Shown: positions 9,705 to 17,531, counted from the stretch's first letter. The stretch: 64,000 nt of DNA from an uncultured Blautia sp. (GCA_900549015.1 URMH01000006.1:20464-84463); one strand, 5' to 3'. Program-made: numbers and translations. Notes: generated by a model not told the origin, from the sequence alone.

Positions 9705-11792
9705 TTAAATTTCTTCAGTTTCCGGAAGATTCTTCATGCTTTTCAAACCAATCGCTATGGTAGAAATATTATGTAGCATTGCAGTAGCAGTCGGCTGTAT
9801 CACTCCGCCTACCCCTAACAAAATGAGCAGTGTATTAATTCCTACAATCTCCCTGTAATTTCTATTTATCCGCTTCATCATTGCATGGCTCAGATACTTT
9901 AACCGCACAATCTGATACAGATTCTCTGCTGAAATTGTAATATCCGCAATTTCCCTTGCAAGCTCAGCTCCGTCACTGACTGCAATTCCTGCATCTGCCG
10001 CCGAGAGTGCAGGTGAATCGTTGACTCCGTCCCCTACCATAAGGACTTTCTTTCCTTTTGCTTTTTCCTTCTCGATAAATCCGGCTTTATCCTCCGGAAG
10101 CACTTCCGAATAATATTCATCAACGCCTACTTTTTTCGCAATCACTGCTGCTGTACGCTCACTATCCCCTGTCATCATAACAATTTTCCGAAAGCCCGCT
10201 TCTCTTAAAGCACATATCACACCGGCACTTTCCCGGCGCAAAGGATCTTCGATGCATATTACCGCTGAAAGCACACCATCAATCGCCATATATAAGTGAG
10301 AATATTCTGTTGGAAGACCGTCGAATTGTTCCTGATATTTTTCTGGGATTATACATTTTTCATCTTCAAAAATAAAATGAGCGCTTCCGATAAGAACACG
10401 TTTTTCTCCTATACCGGAAGATATACCATGTGCTACTATATACTCCACTTTCGAGTGCATTTCTTCATGCTCAAGTCCTGCCTGTTTTGCTGCTGCCACA
10501 ACTGCTTTTGCCATAGAATGCGGAAAATGTTCCTCCAGACAGGCCGCTATGCGGAGCAGCTCATTTTCGCTTTCTTCACAGAAAGGAACAATCATTTTCA
10601 CAGTTGGTCTTGCTTCCGTAAGCGTCCCCGTTTTATCCAGTACAATCGTTTCTGCTTCCGCAACTGCTTCTAAAAATTTACCGCCTTTCACTGTAATATC
10701 ATAAGTACCTGCCTGACGGATTGCAGATAATACAGTGAGCGGCATTGTAAGCTTTAAGGCACAGGAAAAATCTACCATGAGTACAGCCAGAGCTTTCGTA
10801 ATATTTCTTGTAAGAAGCCATGTGAGCGCTGTTCCTGCAAAGGTAACCGGAACCAATCTATCTGCAAGTTTTTCTGCCCTGCCTTCTACCGAAGATTTTA
10901 ATTTCTCAGATTCTTCGATCATTTCTACAATTTTCTCATACCGCGAAGCGCCGCCTGCTTTTTTTACCGTACAGATAAGTTCTCCTTCTTCCAACACACT
11001 CCCCGCATATACATATCCGCCCTCTTTCTTCAAAACCGGAAGCGGTTCGCCTGTAATAGAAGACTGATTGACCATTCCTTCTCCCTCAGACACAATCCCG
11101 TCAAAAGGAACAACATTCCCCATATGTACTATAATCGTGTCACCTTCCTTGATTTTTCCAGAATCGACAAGTACTTCCTGCTCTCCGCTCTTTATCCAGA
11201 CTTTTGCAGTATTTAAGGACATGCTGCGTGCCAGATCTCCCACTGATTTTTTATGTGTCCACTCTTCCAATGTCTCTCCCAAACCAAGCAAAAACATAAC
11301 AGACGATGCTGTTCTTATATCTCCGCGCATAATTGAGACACCGATTGCAGTGGCATCTAATACGGATACTTCCAGTTTTTTCTTAGCAAGACTCTTCCAG
11401 CCTTCTTTCAAATAATGCAGAGCCTTACACAAAATTACTGCTTTTCTGACCGGATATGGTAAAAGAAGTTTCCCTGCATAGTGAAACAACACTTTGCCAA
11501 TCAGCTTTTCCTGATAAGAATCATTTATTTTTCTTCCGGAATTTGCAAAAACTTCATCCGGAACTTTTACAGACGTATATCGGAACTCTCGCAGAGCCTG
11601 AATCACCGGCTCTCTCTTCCCCGTAAAGCAAACGCAGGCATCGGCCGTCCTTCTATAAACCTTTGCCTGCGTGATATATTCCAGCGTATTCAGATAATAC
11701 AATAATGCATCTGCCTCCTGATAAGACATCTGCTTTTGCACCACATGAATACGGATTCTCCCCGGAATCTCATGCTTAATCATAAATTTCAA
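9705..11792 (-). CDS. P1B-type (heavy-metal) ATPase lacking a CPx motif
   Basis: Membrane cation pump of 695 residues. An N-terminal ~70-residue ferredoxin-like domain (GRIRIHV) lacks the CxxC of copper pumps. Catalytic motifs are complete: TGEP at 247-250, DKTGT at 386-390 (phosphorylated Asp 386), the HP locus of P1B pumps (HFPHSMAKA, about 425) and GDGVNDSPAL near 595. The membrane metal site, normally CPC or SPC, reads FSCALKL (Cys 344), so ion specificity is not copper-like by motif. The TTG at 11792 abuts the upstream stop and has GAGG eight nt before it; ATG at 11783 is the alternative. Neighbouring Feo genes and DtxR regulator suggest iron or manganese (inference). Confidence 0.9.
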   Translation of the reverse strand: MKFMIKHEIPGRIRIHVVQKQMSYQEADALLYYLNTLEYITQAKVYRRTADACVCFTGKREPVIQALREFRYTSVKVPDEVFANSGRKINDSYQEKLIGKVLFHYAGKLLLPYPVRKAVILCKALHYLKEGWKSLAKKKLEVSVLDATAIGVSIMRGDIRTASSVMFLLGLGETLEEWTHKKSVGDLARSMSLNTAKVWIKSGEQEVLVDSGKIKEGDTIIVHMGNVVPFDGIVSEGEGMVNQSSITGEPLPVLKKEGGYVYAGSVLEEGELICTVKKAGGASRYEKIVEMIEESEKLKSSVEGRAEKLADRLVPVTFAGTALTWLLTRNITKALAVLMVDFSCALKLTMPLTVLSAIRQAGTYDITVKGGKFLEAVAEAETIVLDKTGTLTEARPTVKMIVPFCEESENELLRIAACLEEHFPHSMAKAVVAAAKQAGLEHEEMHSKVEYIVAHGISSGIGEKRVLIGSAHFIFEDEKCIIPEKYQEQFDGLPTEYSHLYMAIDGVLSAVICIEDPLRRESAGVICALREAGFRKIVMMTGDSERTAAVIAKKVGVDEYYSEVLPEDKAGFIEKEKAKGKKVLMVGDGVNDSPALSAADAGIAVSDGAELAREIADITISAENLYQIVRLKYLSHAMMKRINRNYREIVGINTLLILLGVGGVIQPTATAMLHNISTIAIGLKSMKNLPETEEI

Positions 11793-12089
11793 TTATACTT
11801 CCTCTGTCTCAGAACCTGTGTTATCCAGATTAATATCCTCCTGTACCGCAGCCTCTTCTTCTGCCGCACGTTCTTCGTTGATCTGTTTTGCCTCTGCCAG
11901 AATATCCTCTGCATTTTCCTGAACTATCTCTGCTGTCTTCATCAAACAATCCTTTGCTCTGAGAACAGCTGCGGTTCCTTTTACATATACATTTTTTGCA
12001 TCTCTGCTTGAAAGGAGTTTCACTCCCGCTGTACCAAATAATACACCTCCGGCAAACAAAGCAACATTCTTAAATTTTAAAATATCCAT
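11793..12089 (-). CDS. DUF6110-like small membrane-anchored protein
   Basis: 98 residues: a short N-terminal hydrophobic segment (about 8-26, VALFAGGVLFGTAGVKLL) followed by a charged helical region ending in an acidic Glu/Asp tail. It resembles the DUF6110 proteins I know to sit before P1B ATPases in Firmicutes; the function is not known. The ATG at 12089 has GGAG seven nt upstream, and the stop is directly followed by the TTG start of the ATPase, implying translational coupling. The acidic tail could interact with metal or with the pump, which is only a guess. Confidence 0.75.
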   Translation of the reverse strand: MDILKFKNVALFAGGVLFGTAGVKLLSSRDAKNVYVKGTAAVLRAKDCLMKTAEIVQENAEDILAEAKQINEERAAEEEAAVQEDINLDNTGSETEEV

Positions 12090-12124
12090 ATGTATTCTCC
12101 TTTTTTATTCTTCTGTGTGATTGT

Positions 12125-12205
12125 TTATTTGTGTTTCTTTCCGGTATAGAATAGCATAACGAGACAACCTATCATTGCCCATGCCCAAAACCTATGCTGT
12201 TTCAA
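12125..12205 (-). CDS. 26-residue single-pass micro-protein
   Basis: Short minus-strand frame starting at TTG 12205, with GAGGTG five nt upstream, ending TAA at 12125-12127. The peptide has a basic, aromatic start (KQHRFWAW), a hydrophobic stretch AMIGCLVMLFYTG and a basic tail KKHK, which is a plausible one-helix membrane peptide. It lies between the FeoB-operon terminator and the DUF6110-like gene, so it would be the first gene of the ATPase operon. I recall similar tiny peptides near metal genes in related bacteria, but that is memory and not a search. Confidence 0.55.
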   Translation of the reverse strand: MKQHRFWAWAMIGCLVMLFYTGKKHK

Positions 12206-12241
12206 CCAATCACCTCATTTCCTGTTTTTTTATTAAAAGAA

Positions 12242-12270
12242 AGCCCACACCTTTTCCACTGGTGCAGGCT
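12242..12270 (-). terminator. Terminator of the feoA-feoB operon
   Basis: Minus-strand stem AGCCTGCACC / GGTGTGGGCT (10 bp including wobbles) followed by TTCTTTT. It separates the Feo operon from the micro-protein/DUF6110/ATPase operon. Confidence 0.75.
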
Positions 12271-12280
12271 CTTTTTAACC

Positions 12281-12460
12281 TTACTTATTTTCTGCACTAT
12301 GGCATTTGCAATTACATCCGGTGTGCCCGTCTTTCCCGTAACACCCTCCTGCTGACGGACAGCCGATGCATTTGGCTCCGCTTTTTTTTGCCTTCCATAT
12401 ATAAGTAACTGCAATACCCACAATTAACAATATAATACCTATAACCAGGAAATTTGCCAT
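12281..12460 (-). CDS. FeoB-associated Cys-rich membrane protein
   Basis: 59 residues: one N-terminal helix (about residues 4-22) and a C-terminal Cys-rich tail CIGCPSAGGCYG...CNCKC (six Cys, one His). This architecture is that of the small FeoB-associated proteins found directly after feoB in Firmicutes; they are thought to assist ferrous iron uptake at the membrane. ATG at 12460, with AAGGA about nine nt upstream. It starts 23 nt after the feoB stop. A longer frame upstream overlaps feoB and is not used. Confidence 0.88.
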   Translation of the reverse strand: MANFLVIGIILLIVGIAVTYIWKAKKSGAKCIGCPSAGGCYGKDGHTGCNCKCHSAENK

Positions 12461-12483
12461 ACTCTGCCATCCTTTCCGCTGTT

Positions 12484-14481
12484 TTATGCGTGCAGACGGT
12501 ATTCTGCACTGAACGTTTTTTCTTTTCTCTGAATCAATACCACCAATATCACTGCAAATGCTGCTACTGCGATCAGTCCAGGAACAAAGCCGCTTCCAAC
12601 TGCCCCTGTCGTAATCAGCGTGCCAATCTGATATACAAGAAAGGCAACTGTATAACCGGTACATAACTGTAATGCAATACCGCCCCACAGCCATTTTCTA
12701 TCCTGCATTTCCGAATTCATAGCGCCGAGAGCTGCAAAGCAAGGCGGCGTAAAAAGATTGAACATCAGATATGCAAGCGCTGCTACTTTTGTAAGTCCCA
12801 TGACCATAGCTACTTCATTTGCTCCGCCAACAAGTGCCAGTTCATCTGTATCAATAAAATTTGTAAGTCCATATACAACCGCAAGTGTACCTACTACGTT
12901 TTCTTTTGCAATAAAGCCGGTGATCGCTGCTGCTGCAAGCTGCCATACGCCGAATCCAAGAGGAATCAGAAGCACTGCAAATGGTGATGCAATCGATGCC
13001 AGGATTGAAGTGTGTTCCATTCCTTCTTCTACTACCTGGAACTGCCAGTTAAAGCTCTGCATGATCTGTACCACTGTGTTGCATACTAAAATAATCGTTC
13101 CCGCTTTCACGATGTATGCCTTACCACGGGAAAGCATGGAAAGTGTTGCCCGTTTCAGGCTTGGAATCTTATATTCCGGAAGCTCAATAATAAAGAAAGA
13201 TTTACGATATTTATATCCTGTAATCTTTTTCACCAGCAATGCGCCCAGGAAGATCAGCAGAATTCCAACCAGATACATGGTAGGTCCTACCCATGAAGCG
13301 TCTGCGAAAAATGCACCTGCAAACAATGCGATAACCGGAAGTTTTGCTCCACAAGGCATGAACGGTGTCAGCATTGCAGTTGCTCTTCTTTCTCTTTCAT
13401 TACGGATTGTACGGCAGGCCATGATTCCCGGAATCGCACATCCTGTTCCAATTACCATTGGAATGACAGATTTTCCGGAAAGTCCGACTCTCTTAAAAAT
13501 CGGATCAAGAACTACTGTGGCACGCGCCATATATCCGCAGTCCTCTAAAAGAGCAATCAGAAAGTACATAACCATTACAAGCGGCAGGAAACCGACAACA
13601 GCGCCTACTCCGCCAATGATTCCATCAACCAGAAGAGCCTGAAGGAATGGACTTGCATTCTCAACTAATCCTGCAACCCAGCCCTGGAACGTCTCAATCC
13701 AGCCAACCAGCCAGTCTGCAATCCACGTTCCGACTGTAGACTGTGATATGTAAAACACACCGAACATAATTACTGCAAAAATCGGAAGCCCGATAAATTT
13801 ATTGGTAAGTACCGCATCAATGCTGTCCTGTTTATTTTTCTCTTTTGTTAAAACTTTTCTCTTTTCTACCGCTTTTACGATTCCATTTACAAACGCAAAA
13901 CGTTTTCTATCCGCATCTTCAACCTGTGCTTTGTCCTGCAGGTCAATATCCGCCTGCACATAAGGTGCTTTCTGGCCACATCCCTTTAATGCCGCAGCCT
14001 GATTCACTACTTCTTTTAAGCCCTCATGTCCTGCAGTGGTAGATACAGTTTTAATTACCGGACACCCCAGCTTATCTGCCAGTTTGTTTACATCAATTTC
14101 CGTTTTCTTCTTCTCTGTAATATCACTTTTGTTCAGTGCTACCACCACCGGAATCCCAAGCTCCAAAAGCTGCGTTGTAAAAAATAAACTTCTGCTTAAG
14201 TTTGTCGCATCTACAATATTGATGATCGCATCCGGATTTTCATTTTTTACATAACTGCTGGTAATACTTTCCTCCGAAGTGAACGGAGACATAGAATAAG
14301 CTCCCGGCAAATCCACCGCAATCAATTCTTCTGTTCCGTCAAAATATCCTTTTTTGATCGGACTCTCCTTCTTTTCTACCGTAACGCCGGCCCAGTTTCC
14401 AACACGTTCATTTCTTCCCGTGAGGGCATTGTACATGGTTGTTTTTCCACTATTGGGATTTCCTGTCAACGCAATTCTCAT
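12484..14481 (-). CDS. feoB: Ferrous iron transport protein B
   Basis: 665-residue inner-membrane ferrous iron transporter with an N-terminal GTPase. G-motifs: GNPNSGKT at 8-15, DLPGAYS (G3) near 57, NKSD (G4) near 120. About eight membrane helices form the Gate domains, with the conserved CGAKLPV and PPCFAALGAM segments that carry the pathway cysteines. The G domain is followed by a spacer containing the KKTE and DRKRF region. ATG at 14481 has AGGAGGAG upstream. It is separated from feoA by a hairpin with T-run and by a TTAG-N6-CTAA palindrome, so it may have its own metal-responsive control. Confidence 0.96.
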   Translation of the reverse strand: MRIALTGNPNSGKTTMYNALTGRNERVGNWAGVTVEKKESPIKKGYFDGTEELIAVDLPGAYSMSPFTSEESITSSYVKNENPDAIINIVDATNLSRSLFFTTQLLELGIPVVVALNKSDITEKKKTEIDVNKLADKLGCPVIKTVSTTAGHEGLKEVVNQAAALKGCGQKAPYVQADIDLQDKAQVEDADRKRFAFVNGIVKAVEKRKVLTKEKNKQDSIDAVLTNKFIGLPIFAVIMFGVFYISQSTVGTWIADWLVGWIETFQGWVAGLVENASPFLQALLVDGIIGGVGAVVGFLPLVMVMYFLIALLEDCGYMARATVVLDPIFKRVGLSGKSVIPMVIGTGCAIPGIMACRTIRNERERRATAMLTPFMPCGAKLPVIALFAGAFFADASWVGPTMYLVGILLIFLGALLVKKITGYKYRKSFFIIELPEYKIPSLKRATLSMLSRGKAYIVKAGTIILVCNTVVQIMQSFNWQFQVVEEGMEHTSILASIASPFAVLLIPLGFGVWQLAAAAITGFIAKENVVGTLAVVYGLTNFIDTDELALVGGANEVAMVMGLTKVAALAYLMFNLFTPPCFAALGAMNSEMQDRKWLWGGIALQLCTGYTVAFLVYQIGTLITTGAVGSGFVPGLIAVAAFAVILVVLIQRKEKTFSAEYRLHA

Positions 14482-14508
14482 TCTGTCTCCTCCTTCAACT
14501 TTGCGCGA

Positions 14509-14522
14509 TTAGCATTGGCTAA
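14509..14522. promoter_or_regulatory. Candidate DtxR/MntR operator upstream of feoB
   Basis: Palindrome TTAGCATTGGCTAA (TTAG-N6-CTAA), 28 nt before the feoB start. The same half-site geometry occurs at the feoA promoter and at 15630. Confidence 0.5.
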
Positions 14523-14533
14523 CCACTTTTCTT

Positions 14534-14560
14534 AAAAAAACAGTGACTGAAATCACCGTT
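14534..14560 (-). terminator. Terminator-like hairpin between feoA and feoB
   Basis: Minus-strand ACGGTGA-TTTCAG-TCACTGT stem (7 bp) followed by seven T. It may attenuate feoB relative to feoA. On the plus strand the stem is also followed by T's, so it could act in both directions. Confidence 0.6.
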
Positions 14561-14570
14561 TTTTTTCTTA

Positions 14571-14789
14571 TTATATTGAAATAGCTCTCGCTAAATCATT
14601 ATCAATATTATATCTTCCGTCTTTAATGGATACCACGCATCCACCCTTGCGATGTGCAATTACAGTGATTGGTTCTCCACTATAACAGCCCAGCGAAAAC
14701 AGGAATGCATTCAACTCTTCGTCATCTGTCAAAATGTCCTTTACGATATATTCTACGCCTTCTTTAGCCTCTGATAAATCCATAAGCAT
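14571..14789 (-). CDS. feoA: Ferrous iron transport protein A
   Basis: 72-residue SH3-like cytoplasmic protein that partners FeoB. It shows the FeoA pattern: a short N-terminal strand, LFSLGCYSGEPITVI in the middle, GGCVVSIKDGRYNI and a final ARAISI. I start at ATG 14789, eight nt after GGAG; an in-frame TTG at 14819 would overlap the promoter region. First gene of the Feo operon, under a promoter that overlaps a DtxR-type palindrome. Confidence 0.9.
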   Translation of the reverse strand: MLMDLSEAKEGVEYIVKDILTDDEELNAFLFSLGCYSGEPITVIAHRKGGCVVSIKDGRYNIDNDLARAISI

Positions 14790-14855
14790 ATAACACACTC
14801 CATTCTTCTGGTCGGCCAATCTTGCGGCGTCTCAGTTATTATTGATTTACTATGG

Positions 14856-14886
14856 TTAGTTTATTCTAATTTCTTTATTTTGTCAA
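14856..14886 (-). promoter_or_regulatory. feoA promoter with overlapping DtxR-type operator
   Basis: Minus strand TTGACA (14881-14886), 17-nt spacer, TAAACT (14858-14863). The -10 lies inside the palindrome TTAG-N6-CTAA (14856-14869), an arrangement expected for repression by a metal-loaded DtxR/MntR protein. Confidence 0.7.
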
Positions 14887-14920
14887 TAGTTTTATTGATT
14901 TTTTTTATTTTCTTTGTTTC

Positions 14921-14949
14921 TTGCAATTTTATATTTGAAATGATAACAT
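14921..14949 (+). promoter_or_regulatory. Promoter of the DtxR-family regulator
   Basis: TTGCAA (14921-14926), 17-nt spacer, TAACAT (14944-14949), 24 nt before the start codon. Confidence 0.5.
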
Positions 14950-14972
14950 ATTACCAGATAGGAGGTACCATC

Positions 14973-15377
14973 ATGGGATATATCAGTCATCGTTCCGAAG
15001 AATCTGTAGAAGATTATCTGGAAACGATTTATATACTAAGCAAACGTCTTCCCGTTGTACGCTCGATTGACATTGCCACAGAATTAGGCTATTCAAAACC
15101 AAGCGTCAGCGTTGCCATGAAAAATTTAAAAAGCAAAGATTTTGTTACGGTTTCAAATGAAGGTTATATTTTTTTCACACCAAAAGGGGAAGCGCTCGCT
15201 TCTGAAATTTTCGAACGCCACACTGTACTTTCAGATTGGCTGATCAGTCTTGGAGTCGATCCTCAGACAGCTTCCGAAGAAGCCTGCAAAATCGAACATG
15301 ATATTAGTGCAGATACTTTTCGAGTATTAAAAAAATACATTTCAGAAACAAAATTATCCTGCACACAGGAAAAATAA
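14973..15377 (+). CDS. DtxR/MntR-family metal-dependent transcriptional regulator
   Basis: 134 residues: an N-terminal winged helix (about 8-65; ESVEDYLETIYIL and DIATELGYSKPSVSVAMKNL) and a dimerisation/metal domain containing FERHTVLSDWL and the CKIEHDIS motif (Cys, Glu, His ligands). There is no SH3 domain, so it is MntR-length rather than DtxR-length. ATG at 14973 follows AGGAGG; the longer in-frame extension from 14880 is hydrophobic leader DNA without a ribosome site. It is divergent from feoA, whose promoter holds a matching palindrome, so it probably represses the Feo genes when Fe(II) or Mn(II) is abundant. Confidence 0.92.
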   Translation: MGYISHRSEESVEDYLETIYILSKRLPVVRSIDIATELGYSKPSVSVAMKNLKSKDFVTVSNEGYIFFTPKGEALASEIFERHTVLSDWLISLGVDPQTASEEACKIEHDISADTFRVLKKYISETKLSCTQEK

Positions 15378-15389
15378 AACATTTATTTT

Positions 15390-15416
15390 GGCCGGCTTGA
15401 ATCTGCAAAGCCGGCC
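15390..15416 (+). terminator. Terminator of the DtxR-family gene
   Basis: Stem GGCCGGC / GCCGGCC with loop, followed by TCTTTCATTT, 12 nt after the stop codon. Confidence 0.75.
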
Positions 15417-15521
15417 TCTTTCATTTCCCTATGCCGTAGGAATCGTCTTAACGCCAAAGATAAAATATACCAAACAAAGTTTTTTTCATTTACAACCTCC
15501 ATCTATTTCTCATCTATCAGC

Positions 15522-15590
15522 TCATTCTTCCCCAACGATGTATTTTTTACTTTCCCTGACCGTACCGATCAATCTCCTGTTAATCATCAT
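15522..15590 (-). pseudogene. Truncated 5' end of an ABC transporter gene (22 codons left)
   Basis: A minus-strand start at 15590 encodes MMINRRLIGTVRESKKYIVG and then stops after two Glu codons. The sequence resembles, from memory, the N-terminus of CydD/C-type ABC ATPase-permeases found in iron operons; the rest of the gene is absent. It sits downstream of a TTAG-N6-CTAA palindrome and a hairpin, as a promoter-proximal relic would. The remaining 428 bases between the regulator and cdd hold terminators and no other convincing gene. Confidence 0.4.
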
Positions 15591-15629
15591 ACGCTTTACC
15601 TGCTCAATATTAGTTTTAATTAATTTTAA

Positions 15630-15643
15630 TTAGTTGTAGCTAA
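15630..15643. promoter_or_regulatory. Third TTAG-N6-CTAA palindrome (DtxR-type operator)
   Basis: TTAGTTGTAGCTAA in an AT-rich region, upstream (minus strand) of the truncated ABC gene start. Confidence 0.45.
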
Positions 15644-15655
15644 TCATAAACAAAA

Positions 15656-15677
15656 GAAAAACACCTCTTTTGAGGTG
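15656..15677 (-). terminator. Hairpin with T-run in the relic leader
   Basis: Minus-strand CACCTC-AAAA-GAGGTG followed by TTTTTCTTTTG. It lies between the cdd terminator and the palindrome at 15630, so it may be an attenuator of the relic transcript or a second stop for cdd. Confidence 0.55.
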
Positions 15678-15763
15678 ATTAGTATTGTATAACTCGCAAA
15701 AAGAATACCAGATAACATTATTTTTGTCAACAAAAAATACTTCTTAAGGAAAAATACAAAAAA

Positions 15764-15793
15764 CAGAACCGCCACATTTCTGCAGCAGTCCTG
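15764..15793 (-). terminator. Terminator of deoB-cdd
   Basis: Minus-strand 12-bp stem (CAGGACTGCTGC / GTGGCGGTTCTG with wobbles) followed by TTTTTTG, just after the cdd stop. Confidence 0.7.
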
Positions 15794-15805
15794 TCTGTCT
15801 TTTAT

Positions 15806-16222
15806 TTATTTTTTCAGATTTTCTGACGTAAAACTCAATGGAAGAAGCTGCTCCAATTTATAAACTCTGTAATCATTTCCCGAACGCGGAAGAATAATCT
15901 CAAAATTCTGCGTGTCGCAGAATTCTGCCATTACCTGACGACAAATGCCGCAGGGAGCACAATATTCAAACTCCTCTGCCGATTCCGGTTTGCCGACAAT
16001 GGCAATCGATTTAAATTCCCGTTTTCCCTCGGAAACTGCCTTGAAAAACGCAGTTCGCTCCGCGCAGTTTGTTGCTCCGTATGCTGCGTTTTCAATATTA
16101 CACCCCTCAAAAATCTCTCCGTCCATACAGAGAAGAGCAGCCCCAACCTGAAAATGGGAATAAGGAGCATACGCTTTTTTCTGGGCTTCAAATGCCCTGC
16201 GTATTAATTCCTGCCGTTCCAT
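15806..16222 (-). CDS. cdd: Cytidine deaminase
   Basis: 138-residue zinc enzyme that deaminates cytidine and deoxycytidine to uridine forms in the cytoplasm. The active site is complete: CAE at residues 53-55 (zinc Cys and catalytic Glu) and PCGICRQ with zinc cysteines 91 and 94; FQVGAAL and NIENAAYG are the substrate-binding segments. Length fits the homotetrameric Bacillus type. ATG at 16222 follows AGGAGG. It is 23 nt after deoB, forming a nucleoside-salvage operon. Confidence 0.97.
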   Translation of the reverse strand: MERQELIRRAFEAQKKAYAPYSHFQVGAALLCMDGEIFEGCNIENAAYGATNCAERTAFFKAVSEGKREFKSIAIVGKPESAEEFEYCAPCGICRQVMAEFCDTQNFEIILPRSGNDYRVYKLEQLLPLSFTSENLKK

Positions 16223-16245
16223 CTACACACCTCCTGCTGTGTCTG

Positions 16246-17418
16246 TTATTTTTTTACTTCGCCCCAGAAACTTGTTCCCTCTGTTCCGCCCTGAATTCCA
16301 AACATATCAAGAACAGTAGCTGCCATATCGGAAAACGTATTTCTTGTTCCAAGATTTACGCCCTCTTTTACTGCTTTTCCGTACATCAGCATAGGCACAC
16401 ATTCTCTGCTGTGGTCTGTTCCCTTAAATCCCGGGTCGCAGCCATGATCTGCCGTGATCATGAGAACATCGTCATCTCTCATGTTGTTCAGAAACTCTCC
16501 AAGCTGTTCGTCGAAAACAGTCGCTGCATTTGCATATCCGTCTATGTCGTTTCTGTGTCCGTAAAGCATATCAAAATCAACAAGATTTACGAAGCAAAGA
16601 CCATTGAAATCTTCCTTCTGAATTTCCAGTGTTTTATCCATACCATCTACATTATTTTTGATAGACACTGTAGTCTGTACGTTTTTTCCTGCGAAAATAT
16701 CGAAAATTTTTCCTACTCCCTTTGTGTCGTATCCCTTTTCTGTCAGAACGTCCATCATAGTCACAGCCGGAGGAACAAGCGAGAAATCATGTCTGTGCGG
16801 AGTACGTGTATAATTTCCGCTCTCTCCTACAAACGGTCTTGCGATCACTCTTCCCACACTGTGTTCTCCTGTGAGGATTTCTCTTGCGATACGGCAGTAT
16901 TCATATAAATCTTCAAGGGGAACCACGTCCTCATGAGCCGCAATCTGGAATACGCTGTCTGCTGAAGTATATACGATCAGCTTTCCTGTTTTTACATGCT
17001 CATCCCCGTAATCCTTAATAACCTCTGTTCCTGAATACGGTTTATTGCAAAGTACCTCGCGTCCTGTGCGGCGCGTAAACTCATCAAGCACCTCTTTTGG
17101 AAAACCATCCGGATAAACAGGAAGAGGGCGGCGTGAAATAATTCCCGCAATCTCCCAGTGACCGATTGTGGTATCTTTTCCCTTTGACGCTTCTGTAAAT
17201 CTTCCGAATGCTCCGGAAGGTTCTTTTTCTTTTGGCTGTGCTTCCACTCCGTCAATATTAAAAAGACCGAGTTTGCACATATTTGGTGTATGGTATTTCT
17301 CTGACTTTACAATCGTTGCCAGAGTATTGCTTCCTTCATCTCCAAAGTCTGCTGCGTCCGGCGCATTGCCGATTCCGTAACTGTCAAGAACAATTAAAAA
17401 CACTCTTTTTATGTCCAT
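16246..17418 (-). CDS. deoB: Phosphopentomutase
   Basis: 390-residue cytoplasmic Mn-dependent enzyme that interconverts ribose or deoxyribose 1-phosphate and 5-phosphate, linking nucleoside breakdown to central metabolism. Alkaline-phosphatase-superfamily motifs: VLDSYGIGNAPDA near residue 11 (Asp ligand), GKDTTIGHWE with the phospho-acceptor Thr near 85-95, and ITADHGCDPGFKGTDHSRE (metal ligands) near 325-345. ATG at 17418 has AGGAGG upstream. First gene of the deoB-cdd operon, with a SigA promoter at 17447-17475. Confidence 0.97.
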   Translation of the reverse strand: MDIKRVFLIVLDSYGIGNAPDAADFGDEGSNTLATIVKSEKYHTPNMCKLGLFNIDGVEAQPKEKEPSGAFGRFTEASKGKDTTIGHWEIAGIISRRPLPVYPDGFPKEVLDEFTRRTGREVLCNKPYSGTEVIKDYGDEHVKTGKLIVYTSADSVFQIAAHEDVVPLEDLYEYCRIAREILTGEHSVGRVIARPFVGESGNYTRTPHRHDFSLVPPAVTMMDVLTEKGYDTKGVGKIFDIFAGKNVQTTVSIKNNVDGMDKTLEIQKEDFNGLCFVNLVDFDMLYGHRNDIDGYANAATVFDEQLGEFLNNMRDDDVLMITADHGCDPGFKGTDHSRECVPMLMYGKAVKEGVNLGTRNTFSDMAATVLDMFGIQGGTEGTSFWGEVKK

Positions 17419-17446
17419 GATTTTAAACCTCCTTTTTTATATTGCT

Positions 17447-17475
17447 ATTTTACACAAAACCTGTATGATTGTAAA
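17447..17475 (-). promoter_or_regulatory. Promoter of deoB-cdd
   Basis: Minus strand TTTACA (17470-17475), 17-nt spacer, TAAAAT (17447-17452). Confidence 0.65.
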
Positions 17476-17499
17476 GAAAGACCATGTATATCGTTTACC

Positions 17500-17531
17500 A
17501 AAAAATCCCCGGAATGTTTTTTATCCCGGGG
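17500..17531 (-). terminator. Terminator after the SASP gene
   Basis: Minus-strand CCCCGG ... CCGGGG stem followed by ATTTTTTGG. Confidence 0.8.

Noticed and set aside
12758..13642. Plus-strand open frame of 294 codons opposite feoB
   Set aside because: Antisense to a well-supported FeoB membrane domain; Ser/Thr/Ala/Pro-rich shadow.
15388..15633. Plus-strand open frame after the DtxR-type gene
   Set aside because: Overlaps the gene's terminator and an operator-like palindrome; no ribosome site.
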